Positions 1 through 11,375 are shown, numbered from the stretch's first letter. The stretch is DNA of 64,000 bases from Lepisosteus oculatus (GCF_040954835.1 NC_090709.1:39428475-39492474); one strand, 5' to 3'. Made by a program: numbers and translations. The notes: a model not told the origin generated them from the letters alone.

Positions 1-80
1 GCTGTTGAAGTCTGTCGGTCGACTTCATGGGCTTCCGAGAAATCACACGCGTACTCGTACAGGGCTGACGTCACACCCTG

Positions 81-322
81 TTAAACACACACACACACCT
101 CGACAACAGTCACACACACTGCTGCTCACACACAGGTCCTGAGAGGAGCTGTCCTGTTAAACACACACACACACACACACCTCGACAACAGTCACACACA
201 CTGCTGCTCACACACAGGTCCTGAGAGGAGCTGTCCTGTTAAACACACACACACACACACACCTCGACAACAGTCACACACACTGCTGCTCACACACAGG
301 TCCTGAGAGGAGCTGTCCTGTT

Positions 323-366
<44 letters not shown>

Positions 367-745
367 CGACAACAGTCACACACACTGCTGCTCACACACA
401 GGTCCTGAGAGGAGCTGTCCTGTTTAACACACACACACACACACACACCTCGACAACAGTCACACACACTGCTGCTCACACACAGGTCCTGAGAGGAGCT
501 GTCCTGTTAAACACACACACACACCTCGACAACAGTCACACACACTGCTGCTCACACACAGGTCCTGTTAAACACACACACACACCTCGACAGCAGTCAC
601 ACACACTGCTGCTCACACACAGGTCCTGAGAGGAGCTGTCCTGTTAAACACACACACACACACACCTCGACAACAGTCACACACACTGCTGCTCACACAC
701 AGGTCCTGAGAGGAGCTGTCCTGTTAAACACACACACACAGGTCC
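81..745. repeat. CA-rich minisatellite, 60-80 bp unit
   Basis: About ten units. Each has a variable (CA)n run, then 'cctcgacaacagtcacacac', 'tgctgctcacacacaggtcc' and 'tgagaggagctgtcctgtta'. The same unit forms arrays at 13265-13705 and, reverse-complemented, at 56985-58430. Bases 1-80 hold nothing I recognise. Confidence 0.95.
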
Positions 746-852
746 TGTCTTCAGACAGATGGTGTCTCAAAGCCTATCCTGTATGCTCTTGCTTCGCTGA
801 AATAAATACCGTACACAGTTCGCTGTGTGTTAAAGTTTTATTAACTTGCAGC

Positions 853-955
853 TGCTAAGCAGCAGAGATACATGTATTTAACCCAGCAGAGGAAGAGACG
901 GACAGTACATACGCAGTCTAAAGAGTTCAGGAGTACCGATCGATTGCCGAGAATA
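853..955. repeat. Outermost inverted-repeat match of the palindrome
   Basis: This stretch, containing 'gcagcagagatacatgtatt' and 'taacccagcagaggaagaga', matches the reverse complement of about 59905-60012. It is the outermost place where I can align the two arms. Between here and the array at 1180 (956-1179) I see no gene. In the right arm this segment lies directly after the terminal exon, while in the left arm the CAGGTAAG array comes between, so segment order differs at the outer edge. Confidence 0.7.
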
Positions 956-1179
956 CGTGTGTCTTCTGCTCTTGATGGGATCACAATGTTTAACACTGCT
1001 ACCTCTCAGCTCAACACAGCTCAACACAGAAGGCTCGTGACTGTGACAGCCCCAGGTGAGCAGGACATGTCTCCCCCAGGCCAGATCACGTCTGTGACAC
1101 TAGGCAGGGTGAACAAACCAGAGGGGGTGTTTACTGAGGTCTGGGGGTCCCTTGAGCACAAACTACTGTAGAGGTTACC

Positions 1180-1550
1180 CCAGTATACCCAGGTAAGATA
1201 CCTCAGGATACCCAGTACACCCAGGTAAGATATCCAGTATACCCAGGTAAGTTACCCAGTATACCCAGGTAAGTTACCCCAGTATACCCAGGTAAGATAT
1301 CCAGTATACCCAGGTAAGTTACCCAGTATACCAAGGTAAGTTACCTCAGGATACCCAGTACACCCAGGTAAGATATCCAGTATACCCAGGTAAGTTACCC
1401 AGTGTACTCAGTATACCCAGGTAAGTTACCCAGTATACCCAGGTAAGTTACCCAGTGACCTCAGGATACCCAGGTAAGTTACCCCAGTATACCCAGGTAA
1501 GTTACCCCACTATACCCAGGTGAGTTACCCCAGTATACCCAGGTAAGCTG
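1180..1550 (+). repeat. 22-bp minisatellite built on CAGGTAAG
   Basis: Tandem units of the form 'acccaggtaagttacccagt'+'at'. Nearly every unit holds CAGGTAAGT or CAGGTAAGA, the consensus 5' splice-site word on the plus strand. A reverse-complement array lies at 61640-61890. The segment just inside each array (1555-1625; 61565-61630) also matches. Confidence 0.9.
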
Positions 1551-1768
1551 TGGGTTCATGAGTGTCAGTGAACAGTACACAAACACACCATATAAGATCA
1601 CAAGAAGAGAACAATATTATTCAACAGTTAATATTCATAGTATGCAACATAATACTCAAGGACATTATCTCAAGGTCACACTAATTCCTTTTTCTATTAA
1701 TCTACTGTTAAAGGATAATTTTCTTTGTGAAAGGCTGCACTCAGTGGAGCAGTATTTATTTATTTTTT

Positions 1769-2737
1769 TTACTTTACAAACTTCTTTAATCCATCAGAGA
1801 CCTGTCTCACAGCCAGGTCATTGATGGGACAGTTGTCCAGCAGCCCCGCTGTCTCATGGAACAGACAGTCCACAGTCACTGTGTCACTCCTGGTCACCAG
1901 TCTGCTGCTCTCAGCCACAACTGCCTCGGGGTTGTAGGTGTGGTGCATCACCACCAGGACAGCAGGCTTGTCCCCTGTGGAGAGAGACAGAGACAGGGTC
2001 CTGACTGAGCACCTGCAGACTCTCCTGTCCTTTGAGAGCAGAGCTGTAGGACCTCAGAGCTCTGAGAGAGTGTCACAGCCCTGAGTCACAGACAGGCGAG
2101 ACTCAGACAGACGGTGTAAGACATTATTATTGCTATTAAGTAGTGCCCTCTTGGGGACATTTTGTGTAATGTTTGTGAGTCCCCATTTAATGCACTTTGG
2201 CAAGACCTGCTGATCAGCGAACCTCATACCTCGTTCACCTACAGCATTATCTGCTGAGCAGGCAGCAGCCAAGCTCTTGCAGTGCAGGGACTTTAGTTAT
2301 GAGAGCAGGTTAGGGGTCTGGGCTCAGAACTGGAAGGCTCAAGTCCTTCACTCCAGGGAGGTGGGCGAATGATATCAGTCACTTTGGATAAAAGCGCCAA
2401 GCCGTTCAATTATCTTTATAGTGAAGGCATTTCTGTTTCCTGTCCATCACAGAGGAACACGTCTGTGCTTCTGTCTCTGAATGGGCAGAGAGCTTTCTGT
2501 CTTCTCCTATCTCTTCTCGAAAAGGGTCCCTGATCCCTTCGAATTCAATTTTACCTGGAATCATCTGGAGGGCGGCGTCAATATCAGTCCCTATCCGAGA
2601 GCTGACAGGACAGAAAGTCACGATGGCGTCACACTCCTGCAGGGGGCACTCTTTAAAGTTCATCTGCTTTACCAGTTTTTCCTTGAACATCCTGTCAGCT
2701 CCCAGGGTAACTCCAGCAGCCAGGAAGTGGATTTTGA
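1769..2737 (-). CDS. Terminal VKIHF/DKP module: two exons of the FN3-GTPase gene or a separate small gene
   Basis: Two minus-strand exons, 2737-2555 (183 nt) and 1974-1769 (stop at the end). The first follows an AG acceptor, starts in phase 1 with [18 protein letters not shown], contains [20 protein letters not shown] and ends CCAG|GTAAA. The second starts GGGACAAG ([20 protein letters not shown]), contains TVDCLFHET and ends LKKFVK. The family is a small alpha/beta protein expanded in fish; its function is unknown to me. I found no private first exon upstream, unlike the other copies. The phase fits the upstream 24-residue exon at 3901-3972, so I favour this being the C-terminal domain of the gene starting at 11435. 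The exons are clear; their assignment to that gene is inferred. Confidence 0.75.
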
Positions 2738-3294
2738 CTGGACAGATACAAAAAACAGACACACCGTGGAGTCAATTTAAGCAGACTTGTGATCTGCAAC
2801 ATCATTTGAAGATTTCAAGTTTCAGTACTCAAGCATTTGAATTAAAAAAACATCCTGGGTCACTGGAAATGAGTTTCACTGGGAATCATCCCTCTGAAAC
2901 ACACATATCCCACCCCTGACACCATATGTCACATAGTTTTCAATGAGTAAATCTGCCCCTCACTGACACCAGTTGTAGGATGAAGATGGTCAGGCGGGCT
3001 GTCAGTATCACAAGTCTGTAATCACCAGCCCTCAGCGTCTTCCCAAGGAGCGTATTTACTCCCCTCTACCAGCGGGACTGGCTCCTGTCACTTGGAGCCG
3101 GAGCCCCTTGATGTCTCCTCCTCCTGGACCGACTCCTTGCTCGTCCCTCAGACCACACTTTCGGACCTCCCTGTGCCTGTAATCTCCCTGTCCGGTGTTG
3201 GGCCGGATCTCTCCGGAGCCTGGACCTCTCGTGCTGCTCGATCACGCTTCTCGGTTTCCACTTCGGAGCCTCTGCTGCTGTCACCTCCACGGCG

Positions 3295-3675
3295 CCCAGC
3301 TGCATCTAGCCTGCCTGCTCCTACTGCCCAGCTGCACAGCTGTGTCTAGCCTGCCTGCTCCTACTGCCCAGCTGCCCAGCTGCATCTAGCCTGCCTGCTC
3401 CTACTGCCCAGCTGCATCTAGCCTGCCTGCTCCTACTGCCCAGCTGCATCTAGCCTGCCTGCTCCTACTGCCCAGCTGCGCAGCAGCATCTCGCCTGCCT
3501 GCTCCTACTGCCCAGCTGCGCAGCTGCATCTAGCCTGCCTGCTCCTACTGCCCAACTGCGCAGCTGCATCTAGCCTGCCTGCCTGCTCCTACTGCGCAGC
3601 TGCATCTAGCCTGCCTGCTCCTACTGCTCAGCTGCCCAGCTGCATCTAGCCTGCCTGCTCCTACTGCTCAGCTGT
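3295..3675. repeat. 32-bp minisatellite
   Basis: About eleven units of 'cctgcctgctcctactgccc'+'agctgcatctag', some with an extra 'gcgcagctg'. The 3060-3295 stretch beside it is open on both strands, but I see no domain and treat it as non-coding. Bases 2740-3060 are the intron/flank of the terminal module; 2935-2975 still matches the right arm near 58455-58510. Confidence 0.85.
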
Positions 3676-3900
3676 GCCTCTATCTCTCTGCATGAAGATC
3701 TGTCCTCGAACCTGTACTGCTGACCCCTTCAGGCCAGTTCACCTGAAGGTTTATACTGGGGATTGAGACATGAGCACAGTGAGGGTCACGGCCTCAGTTT
3801 AACAGAACCGGTCCCAGAAACCGGACCTCAGGCTCTTCAGGAGGAGATGCAGGAGAACAGACGGGTTCCAGGTGTGTGCAGAGGCACGGTGTGGACTCAC

Positions 3901-3972
3901 CTGCTGCTCTGGATGTGAGGGAGTAGAAAGAGGAGAAGGAGGAGAAGAAGGAGGAGAGCCGTGATCCAGAGT
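3901..3972 (-). CDS. Candidate 24-codon linker exon of the FN3-GTPase gene
   Basis: On the minus strand a pyrimidine tract and CAG acceptor precede 72 open nucleotides, followed by a GTGAGT donor. Both ends are phase 1, so the exon joins the FN3 exons upstream and the VKIHF exon downstream without a frame change. It encodes a Ser/Phe-rich stretch (SGSRLSSFFSSFSSFYSLTS). Its acceptor side is also the start of the 173-bp tandem repeat, so the repeat seems to have grown out of this exon's 3' splice site. This could be a linker, or a chance open segment. Confidence 0.45.
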
Positions 3973-4690
3973 CTGGAAGAAACAGTGAGAGGTGTGAACA
4001 GAGAGGAGTGTCGATCCTGTTCTCACTGGTACAGACAGACTGCAGGTCAATAATAACTGAACTATCAGGACAGTGATCTACAGCACACTGTATCTACCCC
4101 AGATCTACACATGGACACACACCGCTACAGGAATAAGATCAGAGTCTGGAAGAGACAGTGAGGGGTGTGAACAGAGAGGAGTGTCAATCCTGTTCTCACT
4201 GGTACAGACAGACTGCAGGTCAATAATAACTGAACTATCAGGACAGTGATCTACAGCACACTGTATCTACCCCAGATCTACACATGGACACACACCGCTA
4301 CAGGAATAAGATCAGAGTCTGGAAGAGACAGTGAGGGGTGTGAACAGAGAGGAGTGTCAATCCTGTTCTCACTGGTACAGACAGACTGCAGGTCAATAAT
4401 TACTGAACTATCAGGACAGTGATCTACAGCACACTGTATCTACCCCAGATCTACACATGGACACACACCGCTACAGGAATAAGATCAGAGTCTGGAAGAG
4501 ACAGTGAGGGGTGTGAACAGAGAGGAGTGTCAATCCTGTTCTCACTGGTACAGACAGACTGCAGGTCAATAATAACTGAACTATCAGGACAGTGATCTAC
4601 AGCACACTGTATCTACCCCAGATCTACACATGGACACACACCGCTACAGGAATAAGATCAGAGTCTGGAAGAGACAGTGAGGGGTGTGAA
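3968..4690. repeat. 173-bp tandem repeat, about four copies
   Basis: Units begin 'cagagtctggaagagacagt' and recur at 3968, 4141, 4314, 4487 and 4660, with very few differences between them. Each unit carries a minus-strand CTCTTCCAG acceptor word. The next stretch, 4690-5030, is open on the minus strand for about 95 codons but has no domain I recognise. Confidence 0.95.
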
Positions 4691-5031
4691 CAGAGAGAGT
4701 GAAAACAGTTAAAGACTTCCTCTGATCTGAACCAACTGGCCAGGATGGTGACTGGAGACACCTGTAGGAGGTGCCGCCTGTCTTTCTCATGAGACACTGA
4801 ATGAGTCCTGACTGCTTGCTCATTAAAGACCTCTGTGATCTGTGTGTCGATCCTGGTGCCCTGGCTGAGCTCAGTCTGTCCTCCCTGAGGCTCCACCTTG
4901 GTCACCCTGTCCACTACCCAGGAAACAGGACCACAGTACTGTCCCTCTGTCTGCTGTTATCACCAGACACAGATACAGCATCAACACTGGACTCTCCTGG
5001 GACACAGACTGACTCCAGGAATACTCCTCAC

Positions 5032-5210
5032 CTGTACAGACCCTGACTGACACACCACTGCTCTCAACACTGTCTCCCACAACAGTGCAGAGTGTGAATG
5101 TATATTCTCTTCCTGGACTCAGATTAGTAAATTCTTTTGAAGTCACATCTTAAATATCTTCTGTTCCTCAGCCTCCATGTTGTCAGGCCTGTCATGTCCT
5201 GAGAGCAGTG
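5032..5210 (-). pseudogene. Truncated fourth FN3 exon
   Basis: The 3' half of an FN3 exon is intact (LSPGREYTFTLCT, VESSGVSVRVCTG, GTGAGG donor). Its 5' half is damaged by in-frame stops and replaced by the 58-bp repeat, and I see no acceptor. It is therefore read as a decayed duplicate that splicing would skip. It resembles the exon at 6903-7178 most closely. Confidence 0.75.
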
Positions 5211-5490
5211 TACTTTACTCAGGAGCTGTGTGTAGTAATCTGGGTGGAGTGTGAGAGTAACTGCAGTGTGCTTTACTCAGGAGCTGTGTGTAGTAATCTG
5301 GGTGGAGTGTGAGAGTAACTGCAGTGTTCTTTACTCAGGAGCTGTGTGTAGTAATCTGGGTGGAGTGTGAGAGTAACTGTGGTGTACTTTACTCAGGAGC
5401 TGTGTGTAGTAATCTGGGTGGAGTGTCAGAGTAACTGAGGTGTGCTTTACTCAGGAGCTGTGTAGTAATCTGGGTGGAGTGTGATTTAAC
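5208..5490. repeat. 58-bp minisatellite
   Basis: About five units of 'ctttactcaggagctgtgtg'+'tagtaatctgggtggagtgt'+'gagagtaactgcagtgtg', inside the intron between the third and the broken fourth FN3 exon. Confidence 0.9.
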
Positions 5491-5540
5491 TACCAGGAAA
5501 CACACCTGTTGAACAGATTTACTACAGGAATACTCCTCAC

Positions 5541-5816
5541 CTGTACAGACAGTGATTGAAACACTTCTCCCCTCAACATTATCTCTCACAACGGCACAGA
5601 GTGTGAAGTTATATTCAGTTTTAGGGCTGAGACTCTTGATTGTTACTTCAGTCGATGCCCAGTTGATAATGTGAGATTTGAATTTTTCACCACTTGTGTA
5701 CTTGATCTTAAATTTCTTCTGTGTCTCAGCCTCCATGTCGTCAGGCCTGTCCCACCTGAGAGAGACACTGCTGGAGGTCACAGAGGTCATCTTCAGGTTT
5801 TCAGGAGGTGACAAAC
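5541..5816 (-). CDS. FN3 domain exon 3 of the FN3-GTPase gene
   Basis: 276 nt, phase 1 at both ends, CTAG acceptor and GTGAGG donor. It encodes one fibronectin type III domain of 92 residues. The SVSLRWDRPDD tryptophan strand, the LSPKTEYNFTLCAV tyrosine-corner region and the closing VTVCTG-like strand can all be seen. It is more diverged than the other two FN3 exons (SHIINWASTEVTIKSL in the middle). FN3 domains usually bind other proteins; the partner here is unknown. Confidence 0.85.
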
Positions 5817-6215
5817 CTAGAACAGAGCAAGTTCAGAGGAATTAGACTGGTTGTCATTAATCCCTGAGCTCAGAGCTGGACACTGGACGTCTCAGAACTG
5901 TAGACATCTCCCAATATCAGTGATCTCTTGCAGAAACCTTGTCCTTGTTAATTCCAATACTGTGATCGTGTGCAGTGTGAACACAGTCACTCCACACAGA
6001 GTCTCTGCAGAGGGGTAGTTGAGTTTCTAGACAATAGTTTGTGTCAATCAGCTGTGCTGAATACAGACTGCTGAAGGCAAGATGTCTACTTCTGACACAT
6101 TTATCTGTAGGAGAGATTCATCTACAGCAAGCAGATTCCACATTCATTACAATATCATCAGCAACACACACTGGACTCTCCTGGGACACAGACTGACTCC
6201 AGGAATACTCCTCAC

Positions 6216-6488
6216 CTGTACAGACAGTGACTGACACACCACTGCTCTCAACACTGTCTCCCACAGCAGTGCAGAGTGTGAATGTATATTCTCTTCCTGG
6301 ACTCAGACCAGTCATGTCTGTAGCTCTTGTGTCCCAGCTGATGGTTTTACTCTGATCTCCTCCAGTATCTCTGTACTTGATCTTAAACTCCTTGTGTAGA
6401 TCAGTGATCATGTTGTCAGGCCTGTCCCAGCTGAGAGAGACACTGCTGGAGGTCACAGAGGTCGCCCTGAGACTCTGAGGAAGAGGAT
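6216..6488 (-). CDS. FN3 domain exon 2 of the FN3-GTPase gene
   Basis: 273 nt, phase 1/1, acceptor TTCCTCAG, donor GTGAGG. It encodes DPLPQSLRATSVTSSSVSLS followed by WDRPDN, KEFKIKYRDTGG, LSPGREYTFTLCTAVGDSVE and VSVTVCTG, a complete FN3 domain of 91 residues. Introns on both sides (5817-6215, 6489-6902) show no other exon. The 3' part is nearly the same as the exon at 6903-7178, pointing to recent tandem duplication. Confidence 0.88.
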
Positions 6489-6902
6489 CTGAGGAAGAGA
6501 AGAGTACAGTGAGATCAGACTGATAGTCCCAGTGATCTCTGACACATACTGAGATACTGATTACAAAAAAGAGACATACTGTATATTTATTCATTACTAT
6601 ACTGATGACAAAAAAACAGATATCAAGATATTAATGGTATTTAATAGCTTGGTTATTTTCAACTGCTTGATCTAGTTAATCCAAGGTAAAATATCACTCT
6701 TGAACAGTCTGGTGTTCTGTGAAACCTGTAATGAACACAATGATGTCAACAATGTCCTCCACAAACCCACAATCCATTTTACCCCCAGACCCCCCTACTG
6801 ACCACTGTACCAGTACCAGTGACACCATCATCACCAGTCACAGTTACAGCATCAACACTGGACACTCCTGGGACACAGACTGACTCCAGGAATACTCCTC
6901 AC

Positions 6903-7178
6903 CTGTATAGACCCTGACTGACACACCACTGCTCTCAACACTGTCTCCCACAGCAGTGCAGAGTGTGAATGTATATTCTCTTCCTGGACTCAGATCAGTC
7001 ATGTCTGTAGCTCTTGTGTCCCAGTTGAGGTTCTGTGTTACCAATAATTCAGCACTTTCGTAAGTTAGTTTAAACTCCTTCTGTGTCTCAGTCTCCATGT
7101 CCTCAGGACTGTCCCAGCTGAGAGAGACACTGCTGGAGCTCACAAAGGTCACCTTCAGGTTTTTAGGAGGAAGGAGTC
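6903..7178 (-). CDS. FN3 domain exon 1 of the FN3-GTPase gene
   Basis: 276 nt, phase 1/1, acceptor TGTTCCAG, donor GTGAGG. It encodes LLPPKNLKVTFVSSSSVSLS then WDSPEDMETETQKEFKLTY, DLSPGREYTFTLCTAVGD and VSVRVYTG, one FN3 domain of 92 residues. It lies between the GTPase exon (7736-8470) and the other FN3 exons in the same orientation. Every junction is phase 1, which permits skipping or duplication of whole domains. Confidence 0.88.
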
Positions 7179-7349
7179 CTGGAACAGAGAGAGGTCAGTT
7201 GAGTTAATCTCAGGTCACTCCAGAGTTTAACTTTAATGACGCACCTGTGGGCATCACCTGACTTCCTGTGAGGCCAGCAGATTTCTATGAACATTATAAT
7301 AATGGGAAGGGGAACAGCACATTTCTGCTCTATCAGCATAAAGTTTTAC

Positions 7350-7640
7350 TGGGGACTCTCCTAAGAGCAGGTGGGCGTCTGTCTCTCGTCAGACTGACTG
7401 ACCTGAGAGATCAGACACCAGCCATCTTGCTGATGGAGTGATGATGATGAAGAGGGTGATGACACTGCAGCTGGCTCCTGTCTTTCAGAGCTCTCTGTGT
7501 GGACAACAGCTTGTAGAGCAGACTGATACAGGACAGCAGACCTGCTGTCCACTGCTGTGTCCCCTGTCTTCATCTGGCTCTGTCTCCCCCCCAGCTCACC
7601 CTGGTAGACACCTCCTCTGTTCTCTCCCACCATCTGCACC
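7350..7640 (-). other. Partial duplicate of the GTPase exon's 3' end
   Basis: The minus strand reads GGVYQGEL in a context like the end of the GTPase exon (compare 7845-7880), then diverges into an open Ser-rich stretch. It lies between the GTPase exon and the first FN3 exon. It could be part of an alternative exon, but I see no convincing acceptor, so I call it a local partial duplication. Confidence 0.5.
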
Positions 7641-7735
7641 TTGGGAACCCCGAACCCCTACATTCCTGTAACCTGACAGCGTGGCGTTGACTCGGCTGAT
7701 TAATATAACGAAGACCAAGACAGCAGGTCACTCAC

Positions 7736-8470
7736 CTGATGACTCGTCTTTCTCCAGCAGTGTGAACGCCTCCTCAGAAAGGGTTTTCTCCTGGCCTGCT
7801 CCTGTCTGTTTCTGCTCCTGCCTCTCCTCCTGGGGCAGCTCACCCTGGTAGACACCTCCTCCGCACTCGGCCACCATCCTGTCGATGTCCTTGAGCAGCC
7901 GTGTCCCCTGCGTGTCCTCGCTGGTGTCCTTGGTGTCCAGCACATGGTAGCAGATCCCAGACTTCTCCAGCAGGGTGCGCAGCTTAGGGTGGGACTCCAC
8001 ACTCTGCCCCCCCAGGGGGTCCCCAGGAGTCAACACCACCAGGGTGCGCCGGAGAGCTCCCTCCCCGAACAGCCTCCTGACGGAGTCCAGCGCCCCCTGG
8101 TGCTCACTGGTGAACTCGTAGACTGGCAGCACGAACAGGAAGGCGTGGGGTCCCGGGTTCGAGAGCTGTAAACAACGGGCCGCGGTCTGGGGGGAGAAGA
8201 GCCGGGTGTCCAGCAGGTCGGGGGTCTTGACCATGATCACTCGCCGGCCCCCCACATCCCCCTCTCTCTTCACACACTGTCGAGGGGCTGACTCAACGTC
8301 CAGGAGCTCAAACAAAGAACCGCCCAGCAGGGTCCTCGGTGAAGAGCTCTTCCCAGAGCCTCTCCCACCCAGCAGCACCAAACACAGCTCACTGGGAACA
8401 CTGGAGCCACTGTGACTGGAAGCAGCAGCCCCTACACTGGACACTGGGTCCTTGTTGCCTTGTTCATGAT
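7736..8470 (-). CDS. AIG1/GIMAP-like GTPase exon (degenerate switch motifs) of the FN3-GTPase gene
   Basis: 735 nt, 245 codons, phase 1/1, acceptor TTCCTTGCAG, donor GTGAGT. Joined to the 10-nt first exon it starts M-A-T-D-H-E-Q. The P-loop GGRGSGKS (residues 38-45) is intact. The position of the GIMAP DTPG motif reads KTPD (85-88) and the THGD motif reads TPGD (151-154). The family boxes [15 protein letters not shown] and YHVLDTKD are recognisable. GIMAPs are immune-cell GTPases of membranes and lysosomes; the losses here suggest weak or no GTP hydrolysis, perhaps nucleotide binding only. The C-terminal 40 residues are charged ([14 protein letters not shown]). This exon has no counterpart in the right arm. 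Confidence 0.88.
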
Positions 8471-8584
8471 CTGCAAGGAAACAGAGGACACTCACTCACA
8501 GCTGTGTCACTTCACAGGAGACCACGGGACACAGGAAAAAAACACTGACCACTGTATTTATTCAGATCGAAACTCAAACCAGGT

Positions 8585-11375
8585 TCTTCTCCAGACGACT
8601 GTACTACAGCAGGAGAGAAGCGTCCTTCTCCAGACGACTGTACTACAGCGGGAGAGAGGCGTCCTTCTCCAGACGACTGTACTACAGCAGGAGAGAAGCG
8701 TCCTTCTCCAGACGACTGTGCTACAGCGGGAGAGAGGCCTCCTTCTCCAGACGACTGTACTACAGCGGGAGAGAAGCGTCCTTCTCCAGACGACTGTACT
8801 ACAGCAGGAGAGAAGCGTCCTTCTCCAGACGACTGTACTACAGTGGGAGAGAAGCGTTCTTCTCCAGACGACTGTACTACAGCGGGAGAGAAGTGTTTCT
8901 CCAGACGACTGTACTACAGCGGGAGAGAAGTGTTTCTCCAGACGACTGTACTACAGCGGGAGAGAGGCGTCCTTCTCCAGACGATTGTACTACAGAGGGA
9001 GAGAAGCGTCCTTCCTCAGACGACTGTACTACAGCGGGAGAGAAGCCTCCTTCTCCAGACGACTGTACTACAGCGGGAGAGAGGCATCCTTCTCCAGACG
9101 ACTGTACTCCAGCAGGAGAGAAGTGTCCTTCTCCAGACGACTGTACTACAGCAGGAGAGAGGCGTCCTTCTCCAGACGACTGTACTACAGCGGGAAAGAG
9201 GCGTCCTTCTCCAGACGACTGTACTACAGCGGGAGAGAGGCGTCCTTCTCCAGACGACTGTACTACAGCGGGAGAGAGGCGTCCTTCCTCAGACGACTGT
9301 ACTACAGCAGGAGAGAGGCGTCCTTCTCCAGACGACTGTACTACAGCGGGAGAGAGGCGTCCTTCTCCAGACGACTACTACAGCGGGAGAGAGGCGTCCT
9401 TCTCCAGACGACTGTACTACAGCGGGAGAGAGGCCTCCTTCTCCAGACGACTGTACTACAGCGGGAGAGAGGCGTCCTTCTCCAGACGACTGTACTACAG
9501 CGGGAGAGAGGCGTCCTTCTCCAGACGACTGTACTACAGCGGGAGAGAAGCCTCCTTCTCCAGACGACTGTACTACAGCGGGAGAGAAGCCTCCTTCTCC
9601 AGACGACTGTACTACAGCAGGAGAGAAGCGTCCTTCTCCAGACGACTGTACTACAGCAGGAGAGAGGCGTCCTTCTCCAGACGACTGTACTACAGCAGGA
9701 GAGAGGCGTCCTTCTCCAGACGACTGTACTACAGCGGGAGAGAAGTGTTTCTCCAGACGACTGTACTACTGCGGGAGAGAAGTGTTTCTCCAGACGACTG
9801 TACTCCAGCAGGAGAGAGGCGTCCTTCTCCAGACGACTGTACTACAGCAGGAGAGAAGCGTCCTTCTCCAGACGACTGTACTACAGCGGGAGAGAAGCCT
9901 CCTTCTCCAGACGACTGTACTACAGCAGGAGAGAGGCGTCCTTCTCCAGACGACTGTACTACAGCGGGAGAGAGGCGTCCTTCTCCAGACGAATGTACTC
10001 AAGCGGGAGAGAGGCGTCCTTCTCCAGACGACTGTACTCCAGCGGGAGAGAGGCGTCCTTCTCCAGACGACTGTACTACAGCGGGAGAGAGGCGTCCTTC
10101 TCCAGACGACTGTACTACAGCGGGAGAGAGGCGTCCTTCTCCAGACGACTGTACTACAGCGGGAGAGAAGCGTCCTTCTCCAGACGACTGTACTACAGCG
10201 GGAGAGAAGCGTCCTTCTCCAGACGACTGTACTACAGCGGGAGAGAAGCGTCCTACTCCAGACGACTGTCCTACAGCAGGAGAGAAGTGTTTCTCCAGAC
10301 GACTGTACTACAGCGGGAGAGAGGCGTCCTTCTCCAGACGACTGTACTACAGCAGGAGAGAGGCGTCCTTCTCCAGACGACTGTACTACAGCGGGAGAGA
10401 AGCGTCCTTCTCCAGACGACTGTACTACAGCGGGAGAGAAGCGTCCTTCTCCAGACGACTGTACTACAGCGGGAGAGAAGCGTCCTTCTCCAGACGACTG
10501 TACTACAGCGGGAGAGAAGCGTCCTTCTCCAGACGACTGTCCTACAGCGGGAGAGAAGTGTTTCTCCAGACGACTGTACTACAGCGGGTGAGAGGCGTCC
10601 TTCTCCAGACGACTGTACTACAGCGGGAGAGAGGCGTCCTTCTCCAGACGACTGTACTACAGCGGGAGAGAGGCGTCCTTCTCCAGACGACTGTACTACA
10701 GTGGGAGAGAAGCGTTCTTCTCCAGACGACTGTACTACAGCGGGAGAGAAGTGTTTCTCCAGACGACTGTACTACAGCAGGAGAGAAGCGTCCTTCTCCA
10801 GACGACTGTCCTACAGCAGGAGAGAAGCGTCCTTCTCCAGACGACTGTCCTACAGCAGGAGAGAAGTGTCCTTCTCCAGACGACTGTACTACAGCAGGAG
10901 AGAAGTGTTTCTCCAGACGACTGTACTACAGCGGGAGAGAGGCGTCCTTCTCCAGACGACTGTACTACAGCGGGAGAGAAGCGTCCTTCTCCAGACGACT
11001 GTACTACAGCGGGAGAGAAGCGTCCTTCTCCAGATGACTGTACTACAGCAGGAGAGAAGCGTCCTTCTCCAGACGACTGTACTACAGCAAGAGAGAAGCG
11101 TCCTTCTCCAGACGACTGTACTACAGCAGGAGAGAAGCGTCCTTCTCCAGACGACTATACTACAGCAGGAGAGAAGCGTTCTTCTCCAGACCACTGTACT
11201 ACAGCAGGAGAGACGCGTCCTTCTCCAGACGACTGTACTACAGCGGGAGAGAGGCGTCCTTCTCCAGACGACTGTACTACAGCGGGAGAGAGGCGTCCTT
11301 CTCCAGACGACTGTACTACAGCGGGAGAGAAGCCTCCTTCTCCAGACGACTGTACTCCAGCAGGAGAGAAGCGAC
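8585..11375. repeat. 39-bp minisatellite, about 70 copies
   Basis: Unit 'gtccttctccagacgactgt'+'actacagcgggagagaggc', with a 37-bp variant holding 'gtgtttctcc'. Because 39 is a multiple of three, all plus-strand frames and part of the minus strand stay open for hundreds of codons, but they encode only the repeat. On the minus strand the array lies in intron 1 of the FN3-GTPase gene, between its ATG exon (11426-11435) and the GTPase exon. Confidence 0.97.

Noticed and set aside
4624-4914. Minus-strand 96-codon frame as an extra exon
   Set aside because: No recognisable domain, and it overlaps the 173-bp repeat; kept only as unexplained sequence.
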